A stretch of 64,000 bases of DNA from Stictocephala bisonia (taxonomy: Eukaryota; Arthropoda; Insecta; Hemiptera; Membracidae), in the NCBI GenBank assembly GCA_035578905.1, contig JAQJVL010000101.1, forward strand, positions 744,001-808,000, in the 5' to 3' direction. The notes under the pieces are model-generated. The model did no database searches, was not told the DNA's origin, and saw only the letters and a list, made by a program, of their open reading frames with translations. Position numbers and translations under genes: made by a program. The stretch's first letter is position 1; every line of letters starts with the position of its first letter. This document shows, one piece after another, positions 45,769-57,870 of this stretch.

Positions 45769-45957
45769 GTCTCTTTCGCTTAATTTGTAGCACTAAATTT
45801 ACTTCTAAGAAGGAACATTTTTTCAAAATGGAAAATCATATTTGCTTACCATATAAAATGACACGGAAGTCATTGTTGTTAAGTATCAGTTTATCATATT
45901 ACTTTTTAAACTGATTGTGTTCATTTCTAGAAAACATAAACATAAACCTATCGTGAT

Positions 45958-45990
45958 TTAGGTTAGGTTAGGTTAGGTTAGGTTAGGTTA
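45958..45990. repeat. Interstitial telomere-type repeat (TTAGG)n
   Basis: Six perfect TTAGG units plus TTA. TTAGG is the telomere repeat of many arthropods. A two-unit run also lies near 58139-58152. Confidence 0.95.
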
Positions 45991-46239
45991 CGAAGTGGCC
46001 AAACTGTACAACATGCGACAACGTAAAAACACAAATACAAGTATAATACCATTAACTGATCGCACTTCTTAAGCAATTATTATTATTTTTAATTACAACA
46101 TAACAACACTGTAAATTATTTTGCATGCTATCGTAAAATAGTTGCAGAATAAGTGTCAAACATTTGTTGTATAGTCATTGTAGACCCTTTTTGTTTACCT
46201 ACCAACCAATATAAGATAACGATTAGAATGGATTTCGTT

Positions 46240-46810
46240 TCTAATTCTATATCTATATATTTTTAAAATTCAAAAGAAAGCAATAAGGATATTATTCAGG
46301 CAACCACTCAGATCTCATTGCAGACCTTTTTTATTTCTGGTAAAATTCTAACACTTCCAAGCTTATATATTTTTGAAATGTGTAAATATTGTGTTAAAAA
46401 CCGTAATAAATTTAAAAATCCTTATAATTTAAATCATAATACGAGGCAGAATTTCATAACATATCCACTTCACACAACCAGTAAATTTGAACGATCAACT
46501 TATTATAGAACTTGTAAAACAATGAATAAGTTGTGTGTGAATCGTACAAATATAAAAATTGATCAAACAATTTTAAAAAAGGTCGAGAGGCTGTTGTGTG
46601 ATAATGCTTATTATTCAATTGATGAATTCCTCAATGCTGAGGTGGGGTCACTAATTTAACTTAAATAATATGATAACTAGCTATAATTATTAGAATTATG
46701 TCTATACCATTGATATATTGTAAATAATTTTATTTTCTTTAATTGACTGTATTATTGACGATTCCTATGTACTAAATGTATTTAAATGGAAATAAACGTC
46801 TTATGTCTTA
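46240..46810 (+). mobile_element. 5'-truncated LINE fragment (copy G)
   Basis: Plus-strand text from about 46270: IQKKAIRILFRQPLRSHC, then the frame 46318-46659 (113 codons) with FFISGKILTLPSLYIFEMCK, NLNHNTRQNFITYPLHTTS and YYSIDEFLN. These match the C-terminal part of LINE ORF2 (usual FKxLxILTLPSLYIFE and H.TR......P). The frame is intact over this stretch, so the copy is fairly recent. A 3' untranslated region with AATAAA-like words (GGAAATAAACG near 46790) follows to about 46810. Confidence 0.7.
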
Positions 46811-48390
46811 TAAACAATATAGGAAGGCGTTTTCTACTAAAATTCTAAAATAAGAAAAGTTTATTGTTTAAACCTTTTGTTTCAACGCCTTTGTCGGATT
46901 TGTACGTTTGTATGTTGAAACATACGGGGCTATATAAAGTTGACAATTATAAATAATCTAGTTTCCATGTTAAACTGCAAATGACTGTGCAAACCTAATG
47001 AAAATACCACTAGAATCGAGTCAGACGAATTTCGATTCTCAAAAAAAAACTGTTGAGAATTAAATTGTGAAAAAAATAACAAGTCTGATGATAAGAGTAA
47101 ACAATCCAGAATTAATTAATTTCGGGGGTAGTCTTTATATTAATGTGTGATTATTCCCTTCTCTATCAGAAAAAAACTCTGTTAGAACTTAGAAATTATT
47201 AAGAGTTGTCATGAATGGTCTTCAATAAATGCCTACTTACCAAGAAAATTAATTACATTCCATCAAAGTTTCAGAAAACGAAATAACAATTTTTAATTGA
47301 TATTTATAAATATTGAGTCCTACAATATTACTATACAATATAAAAAAAAATTGAGTCCTATCACTAGGTAAATCAATGATAAGATTTTTTAATTCACCTG
47401 TAAAATTAAATTTCAAAATTCATAAACATCTCATTGACAATTAATAAAAATACTGAACACATTTAGAATAGCTAATAGGTTAATAATCTAATGAAAAGTT
47501 TTTACAAATAGTAAAAAATTATATTGAAGTACATGAAGTTAGTTTTTTGTTATAATAATAATAATAAATACTGTTTTGAACTTCCTATACCTCATATAAT
47601 ATTTACGAAAACGAAATTATTTCAGAAAGCAATTTCATAATCATACTTGATATTAATTTTTATTTTAAGATAAACATTTTAGGATGTGTAAAGTTATTTC
47701 AAAAAAATTTACTTATTATAGTATTTAAAAAATGCAAATGCTTGCAAAATGCTACAAAATACCAAAGTGTTTAAGGTGTGTGTGTGTGGTTTTTTTTTAA
47801 TAAACTGGTAAATCAATTAAACTTCTTATTGAAACCTGTACCATAAATTTTATTATTTAATACACAGTTTACCAAACACTTAGACGTAAACAAAATGATA
47901 ATTCCATTGAAATGTATAAACCAGCACGATTTAGATATACAGTATTATCAAAGGTAAAAGTGAGACTTCAAAAATGAATACTAGGCCTATTAAGAAACAA
48001 TACTAAGTTCAAAGTATAGTAAAAATGTATGCAATAGACGATTTAGTGGATTTACAACAAGTATAATTAATTGATACATGTGTAACATTTTAGTATTTTT
48101 TTAAAATGTCAAACATGCCAAAAGTCAGTTTAGTATTCAATTGACTCCAACTGGAGTGGAAAAGGTCAGGAACACGGAGTGTGAACCTGTATGTAAATAT
48201 GCCAATAAACAACAATAATAGACCAGACTCGGTTTGGTTACAATTAGAACGTTTGCAGTTTCCATTTAATATTGCCATTAATGAGGCGCTGTTTCATTGA
48301 ACACTGTGATCGGTAAAAATGTCGAGTGGTTGGTTGTTTGTGTTGTAGTACTATGTAGTACGCCAGCCGTGCTCTGCCACGTGCCAGTCA
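46811..48390. other. AT-rich region without a supportable gene
   Basis: Nothing recognised. Confidence 0.5.
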
Positions 48391-49010
48391 TGTGTGACAC
48401 ACCTCCGGTTATAACGGGAACAAACATAAATAAAGAAAAAAAACACAACGAGAGAAAACAAAATCGTGGAAAAACTCGGATTAGAAAGAGAATGCACGTG
48501 AGGGAAAAAGTGAATGAAAAGAGGAAAAACGTGGAATGTTGAGTTGCAGCCGCCCCACCCCCACCGATTCCGTTATTTTTGACACGGACAAAAATATTGT
48601 GTCAGTGCTGGGCGCGGAGCGTCGGGTGGCGGCAGCAAGGGCGCGACGCGATCAATGCTGCCCCAAGAACGTCCTAAAAGAAGGCGTCCGGGCTTCGCTC
48701 CGCCGACTGGGGAGAGACGAACAGCTCGATCGATCTAAGGCCCCTCCGCGCAACCTTAGGGTGTATTTACGACGAAGAAAAATCACCCCTTACCGACCTG
48801 TTTTTCCTTCACTTATTAATATGCTGCAAGATTAGCGAGGGAAGTTGGCTGTAATCGTCGAAGATAAATATTCATTTCTCCGGAGAGGGTTTTTTCTCAG
48901 CTCGTTATTTCTTTCTTCTGACCCCCTCCAACTCCTTCCCCTCAGCTTTCCCCTCAGGCTCCCCCACAATTAGAGTCTAAACTCGGCTCCCACTTCGCCC
49001 ACTTCACATG
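48300..49010. promoter_or_regulatory. GC-rich, CpG-containing island with open frames
   Basis: Strong rise in G+C and CpG, for example GGGCGCGGAGCGTCGGGTGG near 48611. The longest plus-strand frame, from 48536 (99 codons, arginine-rich, RRVAAARARRDQCCP), starts at a TTG and matches no family I know. The frame at 48297 also lacks an ATG at its start. A pyrimidine-rich run follows at 48910-48970. A promoter or 5' exon is more likely than a complete gene. Confidence 0.3.
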
Positions 49011-49930
49011 AAAGAAATTCTCCGGAACATAACGGTCTCTCACCCCTTACTCTCTGCTTGCAAATTTCATGAATATTTTATAACAGAGTACTATAGCTTT
49101 AAGACTCAGGCTTTGTACCAGTACAAGCCATGCAAGACTCACAAAATTTTGATTAATTTTTACTGTCTGCAATTTAAAATGTTTTATAGCAATATTGTAT
49201 CTCTCGTACAGGACCCTCTAAAATTAACTATCCATAATACGTTTTCTTGTATCTAAAAGCATTAATATCTATGACGAAGGATTTAAAACCTTTATTAATA
49301 ACGCAATATATAAGCTTTGTGGAATTCACTAAATGTCTTAAATGAGGACTTGAAATGGGTGATTTGTCTTGCTTTTCCTCCTTAAAGTAGGCTACTCTAT
49401 GTCTCCTGTCTTGCCTGTCTATCCGTATTCCTTTATCTATTTATTACAGTCAACAATAGACAAGGTTTTCCATTAAAATATTTTTGTTTCAAAATGGTAT
49501 TGCTCCTCTAAATAGTGTAATAAATAAATGCACGAGGCAATTATAATATTACAATAAAACAATATCGTACCTTTTAAATTCGTTTTTAATGATCTCTTAA
49601 TTTATTTCGTTACTTTTAACTGTAAAAACAGATTAAAAATCTTTAAAAAGGAACTGAATATAAAATCATTTAAAAATTAGTTAGTTTAAATTGGCTAAAG
49701 ATATTAATTTGATCAATTTTCAGCTTGTTATCATCATTTATATTAAAATATTTTATCTATAGAATACGTATGTTAGTAATCATTCCTAAAAATCAATACT
49801 TGGTACTTAAAAAACACTTTACATAAAAACTTTGATAATCGAATTTCTGCTATAAAATTCCGAAGTGCCAATTACTTTGACGAATCAAAAACGTACTATC
49901 AAATTAAAATAAAATTAACGTTATTCTGTT
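49011..49930. other. AT-rich region without a supportable gene
   Basis: Nothing recognised. Confidence 0.5.
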
Positions 49931-51145
49931 TGGTGATCGTGGTTATCATGGTTGTACTTTGATAACCTTGGCGATGACCTTCCGTCATGGGTATACACAG
50001 AGTCTGCATTGATCGTGGTTATTATGGGTTTACTTTGACAACCTTGGCGATGACCTTTCGTCATGTCTTGGGTATACACAGAGTCTGCATTGATCGGTGG
50101 TTATTATGGGTTTACTTTGACAACCTTGGCGATGACCTTTCGTCATGTCTTGGATAAACACAGAGTCTGCATTGATCGGTGGTTATTATGGGTTTACTTT
50201 GACAACCTTGGCGATGACCTTTCGTCATGTCTTGGGTATACACAGAGTCTGCATTGATCGGTGGTTATTATGGGTTTACTTTGACAACCTTGGCGATGAC
50301 CTTTCGTCATGTCTTGGATAAACACAGAGTCCTGCATTGTTCGGTGGTTATTATGGGTTTACTTTGACAACCTTGGCGATGACCTTTCGTCATGTCTTGG
50401 GTAAAACACAGAGTCTGCATTGATCGGTGGTTATTATGGGTTTTACTTTGACAACCTTGGCGATGACCTTTCGTCCTGTCTTGGGTAAAACACAGAGGTC
50501 TGCATTGATCGGTGGTTATTATGGGTTTACTTTGACCAACCTTGGCGATGACCTTTCGTCATGGGTATACACAGAGTCTGCATTGATCGGTGGTTACTTA
50601 TGGGTTTACTTTGACAACCTTGGCGGATACACAGAGTCTGCATTGATCGGTGGTTATTATGGGTTTACTTTGACAACCTTGGCGATGACCTTTCGTCATG
50701 TCTTGGGTAAACACAGAGTCTGCATTGATCGGTGGTTATTATGGGTTTACTTTGACAACCTTGGCGATGACCTTTCGTCATGTCTTGGGTAAACACAGAG
50801 TCTGCATTGATCGGTGGTTATTATGGGTTTACTTTGACAACCTTGGCGATGACCTTTCGTCATGTCTTGGGTAAACACAGAGTCTGCATTGATCGGTGGT
50901 TATTATGGGTTTACTTTGACAACCTTGGCGATGACCTTTCGTCATGGGTATACACAGAGTCTGCATTGATCGGTGGTTATTATGGGTTTACTTTGACAAC
51001 CTTGGCGATGACCTTTCGTCATGTCTTGGGTAAACACAGAGTCTGAGTCTGCATTGATCGTGGTTATTATGGGTTTACTTTGACAACCTTGGCAATGACC
51101 TTTCGTCATGTCTTGGGTATACACAGAGTCTGCATTGATCGTGTT
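49931..51145. repeat. 82-bp minisatellite, about 15 copies
   Basis: Unit of about 82 bases: GGTTATTATGGGTTTACTTT, GACAACCTTGGCGATGACCT, TTCGTCATGTCTTGGGTAAA, CACAGAGTCTGCATTGATCG. Several units lack the TGTCTTG part or have one-base insertions. The word GTCTGCATTGATCG occurs about 15 times. The array contains no stop in several frames, giving open frames up to 121 codons that are artefacts. Confidence 0.96.
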
Positions 51146-51720
51146 CTATTAATACATCGATATATTAAATAAAGGTCTAAAAATACCTAAACCTTCTGTC
51201 TCTCAAATGAAAAAGTGCAGATAAGTTTGATAGCGTTCTAGTAAACTTATTATAAGGTAATCTTTAAAATATTTTAAATCAGATACTGTATATAAATAAT
51301 ATTATTAAAAGTGTTTATTTTTTAGCTTGTATATAACCTATGTAAATTTAATGTTTCTATCCATTTATGATTATTATATGCTGAGTGACCAAATATGTTT
51401 TCTATGTACATTATAATATTTCATGGTGGCTGAAGTGAAATTAATATACATAATGTAATATAATTTAGTATAATAAATTGTTAACCTTACAGTTTATATT
51501 TGTAATAGTCAATAATTAAGCGTTCGTCTAAGATTAGTCTCATCTAATTTCTATTGTTTATCTCATATATAAATTTGTTTTTTGATTTTTCTTAAATTCA
51601 ATAATTACTTTCCAATAAAAAAAATGAAAAGCAAGAACTAATTTTAAACTGAAATAACAGCTAAGAAACTTTACAAAAATACAATTTAAAAAGTTGAAAA
51701 AAGTTATAAAATAGCTTCGA
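51146..51720. other. AT-rich spacer
   Basis: Nothing recognised. Confidence 0.5.
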
Positions 51721-51773
51721 ATATATATATATATATTATAATATAAAGTTTAAATTAGGGCTACTTACGTATT

Positions 51774-51869
51774 TTAGGATGTAATAAAATTAAACTGAGT
51801 ACCCTTATATTTTTAATAAATTTTTAATAAAAATAAATATAAGGGTACTCAGTTTAATTTTATTACATC

Positions 51870-51873
<4 letters not shown>
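51774..51873. repeat. Palindrome with 39-bp perfect arms inside an (AT)n tract
   Basis: Arms 51774-51812 and 51835-51873 (TTAGGATGTAATAAAATTAA ... GAGTACCCTTATATTT) separated by 22 bases. (AT)n lies on both sides, at 51722-51740 and 51872-51966. It could be a small snap-back insertion into an AT microsatellite. Confidence 0.95.
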
Positions 51874-51961
<88 letters not shown>

Positions 51962-51968
51962 TATATAA
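51872..51968. repeat. (AT)n microsatellite
   Basis: About 45 AT dinucleotides with one C interruption near 51956. Confidence 0.95.
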
Positions 51969-52379
51969 AAGGAATATTACTTTATATTAGTTCGTTTTAT
52001 TATTTTGTATTGCTGGACAAATTTTGCTGAAAATTGCTGTCGTGCATTTACTGTTTTATATTGGAATTTATTTTGTTTTGAATTAGATTTTTGACTTGTT
52101 TCACTTAAAATTGTAGGGCGTAATCATTGAAAGGAATTTATATTTAGTCTCGTGTTTTATAATTTCAACTGACTACCAGTATCTAATGTTATTTTACTTA
52201 GATTATTGTTTCAGTAAGACAACCTTAAACTTATTTCAAGGCCTGCAAAAAGCATAAGGCTTGTTTTGTAAAAATGTAGAAACTATTGTTCCTGGAAGCC
52301 CAACAAAAAAAAGTAATACAGGTTTTAATAGCTATAAAACTTTAGAGATAATTATAAAACAAGTAAGTTTTTGTCAGTT

Positions 52380-52840
52380 TTCTGTCGGATGATCTGCCAG
52401 CGGATGAGGCGTTAAGACAGTGGTGTCCACGCGGATCACGCCCCCGCTTCTGGGTGGGAGTTCCTTTGGGTGGCCGGTGTATTGATCCTCATCTCCAGCC
52501 TCGGGCCGCTATTAGTTTCCTAATTTCTTCCCCCTCCCATTGTGGGCCCGGGTTCTGAGAGTAAAATATGCGGCTTGTATGTAAATGACTTTCTTGGCTC
52601 TGATGAGATTAGCCCGGGCTACGACCAGCAGCGCAAGCAGGAGTGCGGCGAAAAAACGTACAACTCTCTCTCTTCCCCCTCCAGCGCGATGGAAAAAAAC
52701 GGCCCTGCGCAAAACGGCCTATCTCGGCGCATGCGCAGATTCCTACTACAAACACTTCCTCCCTCAGACCAAAACTACTCACTTTACTCGCCAATTTCAC
52801 ACCCCAGCCGAGAAAATCACTTGCAAATATTTGAAAGTAT
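52380..52840. promoter_or_regulatory. GC-rich, CpG-containing island
   Basis: Non-repetitive and much richer in G+C than its flanks (GCGGATCACGCCCCCGCTTC near 52430, GGGCCCGGGTTCTG near 52544). It contains homeodomain/octamer-like words such as TATGTAAATGA. Several overlapping open frames cross it on both strands (longest 131 codons from a GTG at 52542); none is recognisable. The pattern fits a promoter or conserved regulatory element. Confidence 0.3.
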
Positions 52841-53560
52841 GAAATATTTCTGGTGTAAATTGTTCACACATATTTTAGCTGTTGTCCTTCTCGTCTCTCC
52901 CTTTAATATTTACAGCTCTCTTTCCTTAATCACTTAATTATACTGTGCAAGTTACTTCATTTATTGAACAATGATGTTCTGTTCAAATCACAATTCAATA
53001 ATTTATTCTGGCTCAATACTTTTACGAATATGTTGACAAATGTCATTTTAAGATTTTTGTTTGTTTATATAAGTAATATTTTTTTATTGTGTCATAAAAT
53101 AAAATATTTTATTCCTAATTATTACAATATCCATGTTAGTTGTTATCAAAGCGTTTTAAAGTTATCACTATATTTTCTTGACTGCTACAACACTCCCAGT
53201 TTTAGCCTTATGAGACACAGTTTAGGGCTCTTATGATAAAATATCCATTGTACAGTTTAAATACCATGAGATCGTAAAGCCAAGTTTATATCATATATCT
53301 AACATTCTATAGTCTCATTTTTTATATTTTACTTATTTATTTATTTATTTTTTTCAAGGAGGATATGCTTAATTGTTGGTGATTTCTTGAGGAACGTTAT
53401 ATTAATTAATCTACTCTAAAACAATAGGTCTAATTCTCTCCCAACAATATTTTATCCAAACAATATTTGTAAAACATTTCATTAAATCATAAATATAATA
53501 ACAACTAATGTTTTCATTTTAAAACATTTTATTTATAAAAAATTAATCATAATCTAATAG
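52841..53560. other. AT-rich spacer
   Basis: Nothing recognised; includes a (TTTA)n run near 53330-53350. Confidence 0.5.
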
Positions 53561-54519
53561 GTAAATATAAAACCGTTTGTATTCTGTCCCATACAGTAAA
53601 TATAAAACCGTTTGTATTCCGTCCCATACAGTAAATATAAAACCGTTTGTATTCTGTCCCATACAGTAAATATAAAACCGTTTGTATTCAGTCCCATACA
53701 GTAAATATAAAACCGTTTGTATTCTGTCCCATACAGTAAATATAAAACCGTTTGTATTCCGTCCCATACAGTAAATATAAAACCGTTTGTATTCTGTCCC
53801 ATACAGAAAATATAAAACCGTTTGTATTCTGTCCCATACAGTAAATATAAAACCGTTTGTATTCTGTCCCATACAGTAAATATAAAACCGTTTGTATTCT
53901 GTCCCATACAGTAAATATAAAACCGTTTGTATTCTGTCCCATACAGTAAATATAAAACCGTTTGTATTCTGTCCCATACAGTAAATATAAAACCGTTTGT
54001 ATTCTGTCCCATACAGTAAATATAAAACCGTTTGTATTCTGTCCCATACAGTAAATATAAAACCGTTTGTATTCTGTCCCATACAGTAAATATAAAACCG
54101 TTTGTATTCTGTCCCATACAGTAAATATAAAACCGTTTGTATTCTGTCCCATACAGTAAATATAAAACCGTTTGTATTCTGTCCCATACAGTAAATATAA
54201 AACAGTTTTTATTCTGTCCCATACAGTAAATATAAAACCGTTTGTATTCTGTCCCATACAGTAAATATAAAACAGTTTGTATTCTGTCCCATACAGTAAA
54301 TATAAAACAGTTTGTATTTTGTCCCATACAGTAAATATAAAACCGTTTGTATTCTGCCCCATACAGTAAATATAAAACCGTTTGTATTCTGTCCCATACA
54401 GTAAATATAAAACCGTTTGTATTCTGTCCCATACAGTAAATATAAAACCATTTGTATTCTGTCCCATACAGTAAATATAAAACCGTTTGTATTCTGTCCC
54501 ATACAGTAAACATTAAAAC
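53561..54519. repeat. 35-bp minisatellite, 27 copies
   Basis: Unit GTAAATATAAAACCGTTTGT + ATTCTGTCCCATACA, starts every 35 bases from 53561 to 54471, then a partial from 54506. Units are very similar. Substitutions are scattered singletons (for example CCG to CAG near 54200-54310), with no spacers. All three minus-strand frames stay open because the unit has no stop in any of them. Confidence 0.98.
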
Positions 54520-55090
54520 AACTTAACATTTACTAAGCAATGTCAAAGGAGTCGTTCTTTCATAAATTTCTTCTACGCTGATCTCCGAACCATCTTAAAC
54601 ATAAACATAGGTAATTATTTACCTTTAATATTTTTAAAGGCTTTTGCTAAGATCTTTTCCATTACGAACTGTATGAACATATATTATGTGTCCTGAAAAT
54701 AGTATAACAGATGTTAAATTGAGTGTTGAAATGTACAGCAACAAAGGCTCAACATGAAATATTTAGAGAATCGATAAACAAAAAAATGTAGAACAACTAA
54801 AAACTTATCACTCTCTTTTAGTATATTCAAGATACAAACAATGAGAATTTTCATTTTCATCAAAATATTCTTCAATCTTTGACTTTTTAACAAGCGTCTA
54901 ATCTAAAACAAAATCAGTTTCTTTTTATTCAACATATTTTGAGACTTTTCAAGTTTAAGACATAGATACTTATTACGTATAACATTTCTGGAATAATGAT
55001 TAATAAAATATATTTTTTTTAACTCATTCTGTTGAAAACAAGGATATTATTATAATTTTTTAAATAAAACAATTTAAACCAATAAAAACT
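54520..55090. other. AT-rich spacer
   Basis: Nothing recognised. Confidence 0.5.
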
Positions 55091-55094
55091 TTTT

Positions 55095-55145
55095 AATAGT
55101 GAGGCCTTTCGATAGCAAGGCTATCATCGTCAGACACATCACAAA
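55095..55145 (-). ncRNA. Hammerhead-ribozyme-like motif (Penelope/retrozyme type)
   Basis: On the minus strand: CTGACGA (matches CTGANGA), then T, a perfect 6-bp stem GATAGC/GCTATC with a CTT loop, then GAAA and GGCCTC, where a minimal stem III and cleavable NUH could form. Stem I is weak and the base pair next to the core is T-C, so activity is doubtful. Similar motifs mark the ends of Penelope-like elements in arthropods. Confidence 0.35.
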
Positions 55146-55880
55146 TAAAAGGATATTATTGTTGCTAAAACGCCCTCATATTCACCCTACAATTTCTCAG
55201 ACCTCCATAAACCTTTCATGGCATAGGATGTATCATGTCCTACGGGATTAGATGAAAACATTGATCAAGACCATATCTAGTTAGCTTATTTGAATATAGT
55301 TTCCGGAAAGGGCCATTTTAAAGTATATTTTAAAGCTTTATTAATTTTTATAGTAATAGTTTGTTTGATTAAATATTTAATTATATATGATTAGAAAATT
55401 TTTAAATTGATCGTTTAAAAATAAATAAATAAAACAAAATATAGAAGAAAATACAAACTGAAATGTCCTCCACGCGTATATGTGTTTTTATTTTATTTTA
55501 ATATAGCCTACCCTTTTACAAAATTTTAATGATAGGCTACAATTATAAGTATTTAAACACTGTTTCACTAATTTTTGGGTTAAATGTCAGCATTAGGCCT
55601 ATCTATTGATAATTTGGGAAAAAACATATTTGATATTAAATAGCCAATAGTCAAAATACAGAAAGTGAATAAAGCTTTTAAATCAGTAAGGGAGTGGATA
55701 TTAAAAACATTACAGTCTGAGGAATGTTAATAAATCAAAGAAAATAAAGTATCCTCGCAATGTATTTGAATTTTTTAACTCCGAAAGGGATTAAACCGAG
55801 TTCCTCTTTTTGAATATGTAACTGTTCAGTGGACCATCTACAGTTATCTTAAATACGTATAAATCAAAATTGATCATTTA
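55146..55880. other. AT-rich spacer
   Basis: Nothing recognised. Confidence 0.5.
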
Positions 55881-55889
55881 ATTCTAAAC

Positions 55890-56230
55890 TCTGTTTTCCC
55901 GACCAAGCAAAGGCAGGAAAGGCAAAAGAAACTTCCCTCTAGGGACTACAAGCCCTACAAGCGGCCAAAAAAGTTCGCAAACAGCAGCTGAGACCCGAGG
56001 GAGCGCTCTATGCAAGAAACACCGACGCCCTTTAAAAATTAATAATATATACGTTGGGTAGAACAAGGGGGCTTATTAAGGGCAGTGACGTCACGTCTTG
56101 TGTCGGAAACAATCGGGGAATCAGCTGAGAGAAGCTTAATGAGTGGCCAATCAGAATCAGAGCTGATTGCGTCTGTCGACCCAGCGGAATACCAATAGAC
56201 AGCTAGCGTAGCATATCCGGTTTTACGTAC
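55890..56230. promoter_or_regulatory. Candidate promoter: CRE palindrome and CCAAT boxes
   Basis: GC-richer, CpG-containing stretch with TGACGTCA at 56086-56093, CCAAT at 56147-56151 (within GGCCAATCAG) and again at 56192-56196. CRE plus spaced CCAAT boxes is a common animal promoter arrangement. No TATA box or downstream coding exon could be tied to it. Either direction of transcription is possible. Confidence 0.4.
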
Positions 56231-57570
56231 ATTCTATAAATGTCAAGTGACCAAAATCGATTTAAGAAAGTAAATTGTTAAATCTTTTTTAACAAAGAGT
56301 CCTAAAAACGATTTAAGAGTTATATTAAATTTAATTATATATAACTATATATTTTAATTTATCTATATATAGTTAAAACATGAATTGTTAACTATATATT
56401 TAATTAACTATTCATGTATAGTTAAAAAATATATATGAAAAAAGTAATAACACTTAAAAAATACTTTATTGTTAACTGTAATAATGTTCTGTGCTGATGC
56501 AATAGTACTCCTGATAGGAAACATGAACTTCCAGCCACAGTTTTGGAAAGTAGAAAACTTCCCAAATATTTAAAAGCTGAATTAAATTTTAATCTTCTGC
56601 TACTGCGAAGAATCGTCCTCACACAATTCCTAAGCTTATTATTTGGGAGGGGGGCATGTTTCGGAACTTCGAGGAATAAAATTTCATAGAAAGGTAAACT
56701 GCTTATTTTTTCTTGGTTAACCTTTATATTTTCTGACTTTGCATTTTATATACATATTTATGTAAATTACTAGTAAAAAATCTAACTTAGTGGCTGTGCA
56801 TATGAAGGCTTATAGAGGGGATCTCTATCCATCTAAAATAAAAAACACTACTGCCGGATCAAAAAGCATAAAAGTACAGAGTTTGAACATCAACTGTGAG
56901 GAAAGTGTAACGCGGAGGAAAAGTAAATTACCATAAAAATGTTCTGCGATTATGAGTGTACATTTTATATTTTTTCTTTTCACATTAAAACAAATCTTAT
57001 TTAGAGTGGGCAAGTACACAATTTTTTACAGTTTCTGATAGCTTTTGATGTTTGAAAAATCACTTTAGTAAAATAATGACCAGATCATTTTGTAAGTTTA
57101 ATAGCGTGTAGGTACTTTGATTGAGTCCATACATAGGAAGTTTAAAAATCTTTCAGTAGCAAGAAAGAATTCTGCTATCCATTTTCTAAAGTAACTTTTT
57201 CTCGACCCTGAAAAGGTAAACAAACTTGATACAAATGATGGTTTCAGGTGTCTGATGTCAGTGAGTCCAATATATATTTATTTTTAATGTATGAATACTA
57301 ATTGATTTTATATCACTTTATTACTCATTGAGGTTGAAAAAGGAACTAAAAATACATTGATCTTGTGTTAATCTTTCTTTTAAATTATATTGGATTCAGA
57401 TGTAAAGCTTCAGAAGTTAATGTGCATTAGTCTTTTGCATTATAAACAAAATAAAAAATGCTACATAGTGAATCTATGAATTATTATTACTTCTTGTAAA
57501 ATCCAAGGAGTTCAGATAGATGATTGAGAGATCTGCTTTTGATCGAGCTTAAATTGAAAGCAGAAACAAA
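56231..57570. other. AT-rich region with small AT palindromes
   Basis: Bases 56320-56420 are a cluster of short inverted repeats built from TAACTATATA. No gene. Confidence 0.5.
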
Positions 57571-57870
57571 AAGTCATCTAACAAAAGAATGTTTGAAAGC
57601 TGTCAAGTTGTAATGGTATGCATAGCGTTCATTACCCCCTCCCCTTGTCATAATCACTGCCAGGATGCTTGCAAGTCGGTCCAGCGTTGTGATGAATGTG
57701 CTGCAAATTGCGAATTTTGCCCTTCCCTGATTAAAGCAGAGCAGAGCCTTGGCCACCCCAAACTTGTCAATTACTTCCCTCGTAACAAAACGGACAGGTT
57801 AGGGGCAGGCCTGCCTGGGGTTGTCGAAGACTTGCCCAGCAACATTCACAACAGGATAAGAATATTTTCT
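57570..57870 (-). pseudogene. Possible LTR-retrotransposon integrase fragment
   Basis: Minus-strand text reads VRFVTREVIDKFGVAKALLC followed by NQGRAKFA, then after a shift TCKHPGSD. This resembles the integrase core of Gypsy-type elements (usual LVREVIxRFGVPxxLxxDQGRNFE ... TTPYHPQSDG), with the DQGR aspartate changed to Asn. No LTR, protease or reverse transcriptase is seen nearby. The plus strand is also open over 57589-57903 (104 codons, cysteine-rich), which is a less likely coding alternative. Confidence 0.35.

Noticed and set aside
48297..48542. 81-codon frame with a hydrophobic N-terminal stretch resembling a signal peptide
   Set aside because: Starts at TTG, has no in-frame ATG before the hydrophobic part, and no recognised domain.
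49931..51145. Open frames of 60-121 codons with MTFRHVLGKHRVC-type repeats
   Set aside because: Frame-cycling artefact of the 82-bp minisatellite, with length variants that would disrupt any protein.
52542..52937. 131-codon frame in a GC-rich island
   Set aside because: Starts at GTG, overlaps other open frames on both strands and matches nothing I know; composition alone can explain it.
53561..54519. Possible CRISPR array (35-bp period, 27 copies)
   Set aside because: Units are contiguous without unique spacers, and the DNA is eukaryotic.
53543..54529. Overlapping minus-strand frames of 106-319 codons
   Set aside because: All three frames of a stop-free 35-bp unit; mutually exclusive readings of a minisatellite with no gene context.
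56320..56430. Cluster of TAACTATATA inverted repeats as a replication origin or MITE
   Set aside because: Low-complexity AT sequence; no defined ends or target duplication.
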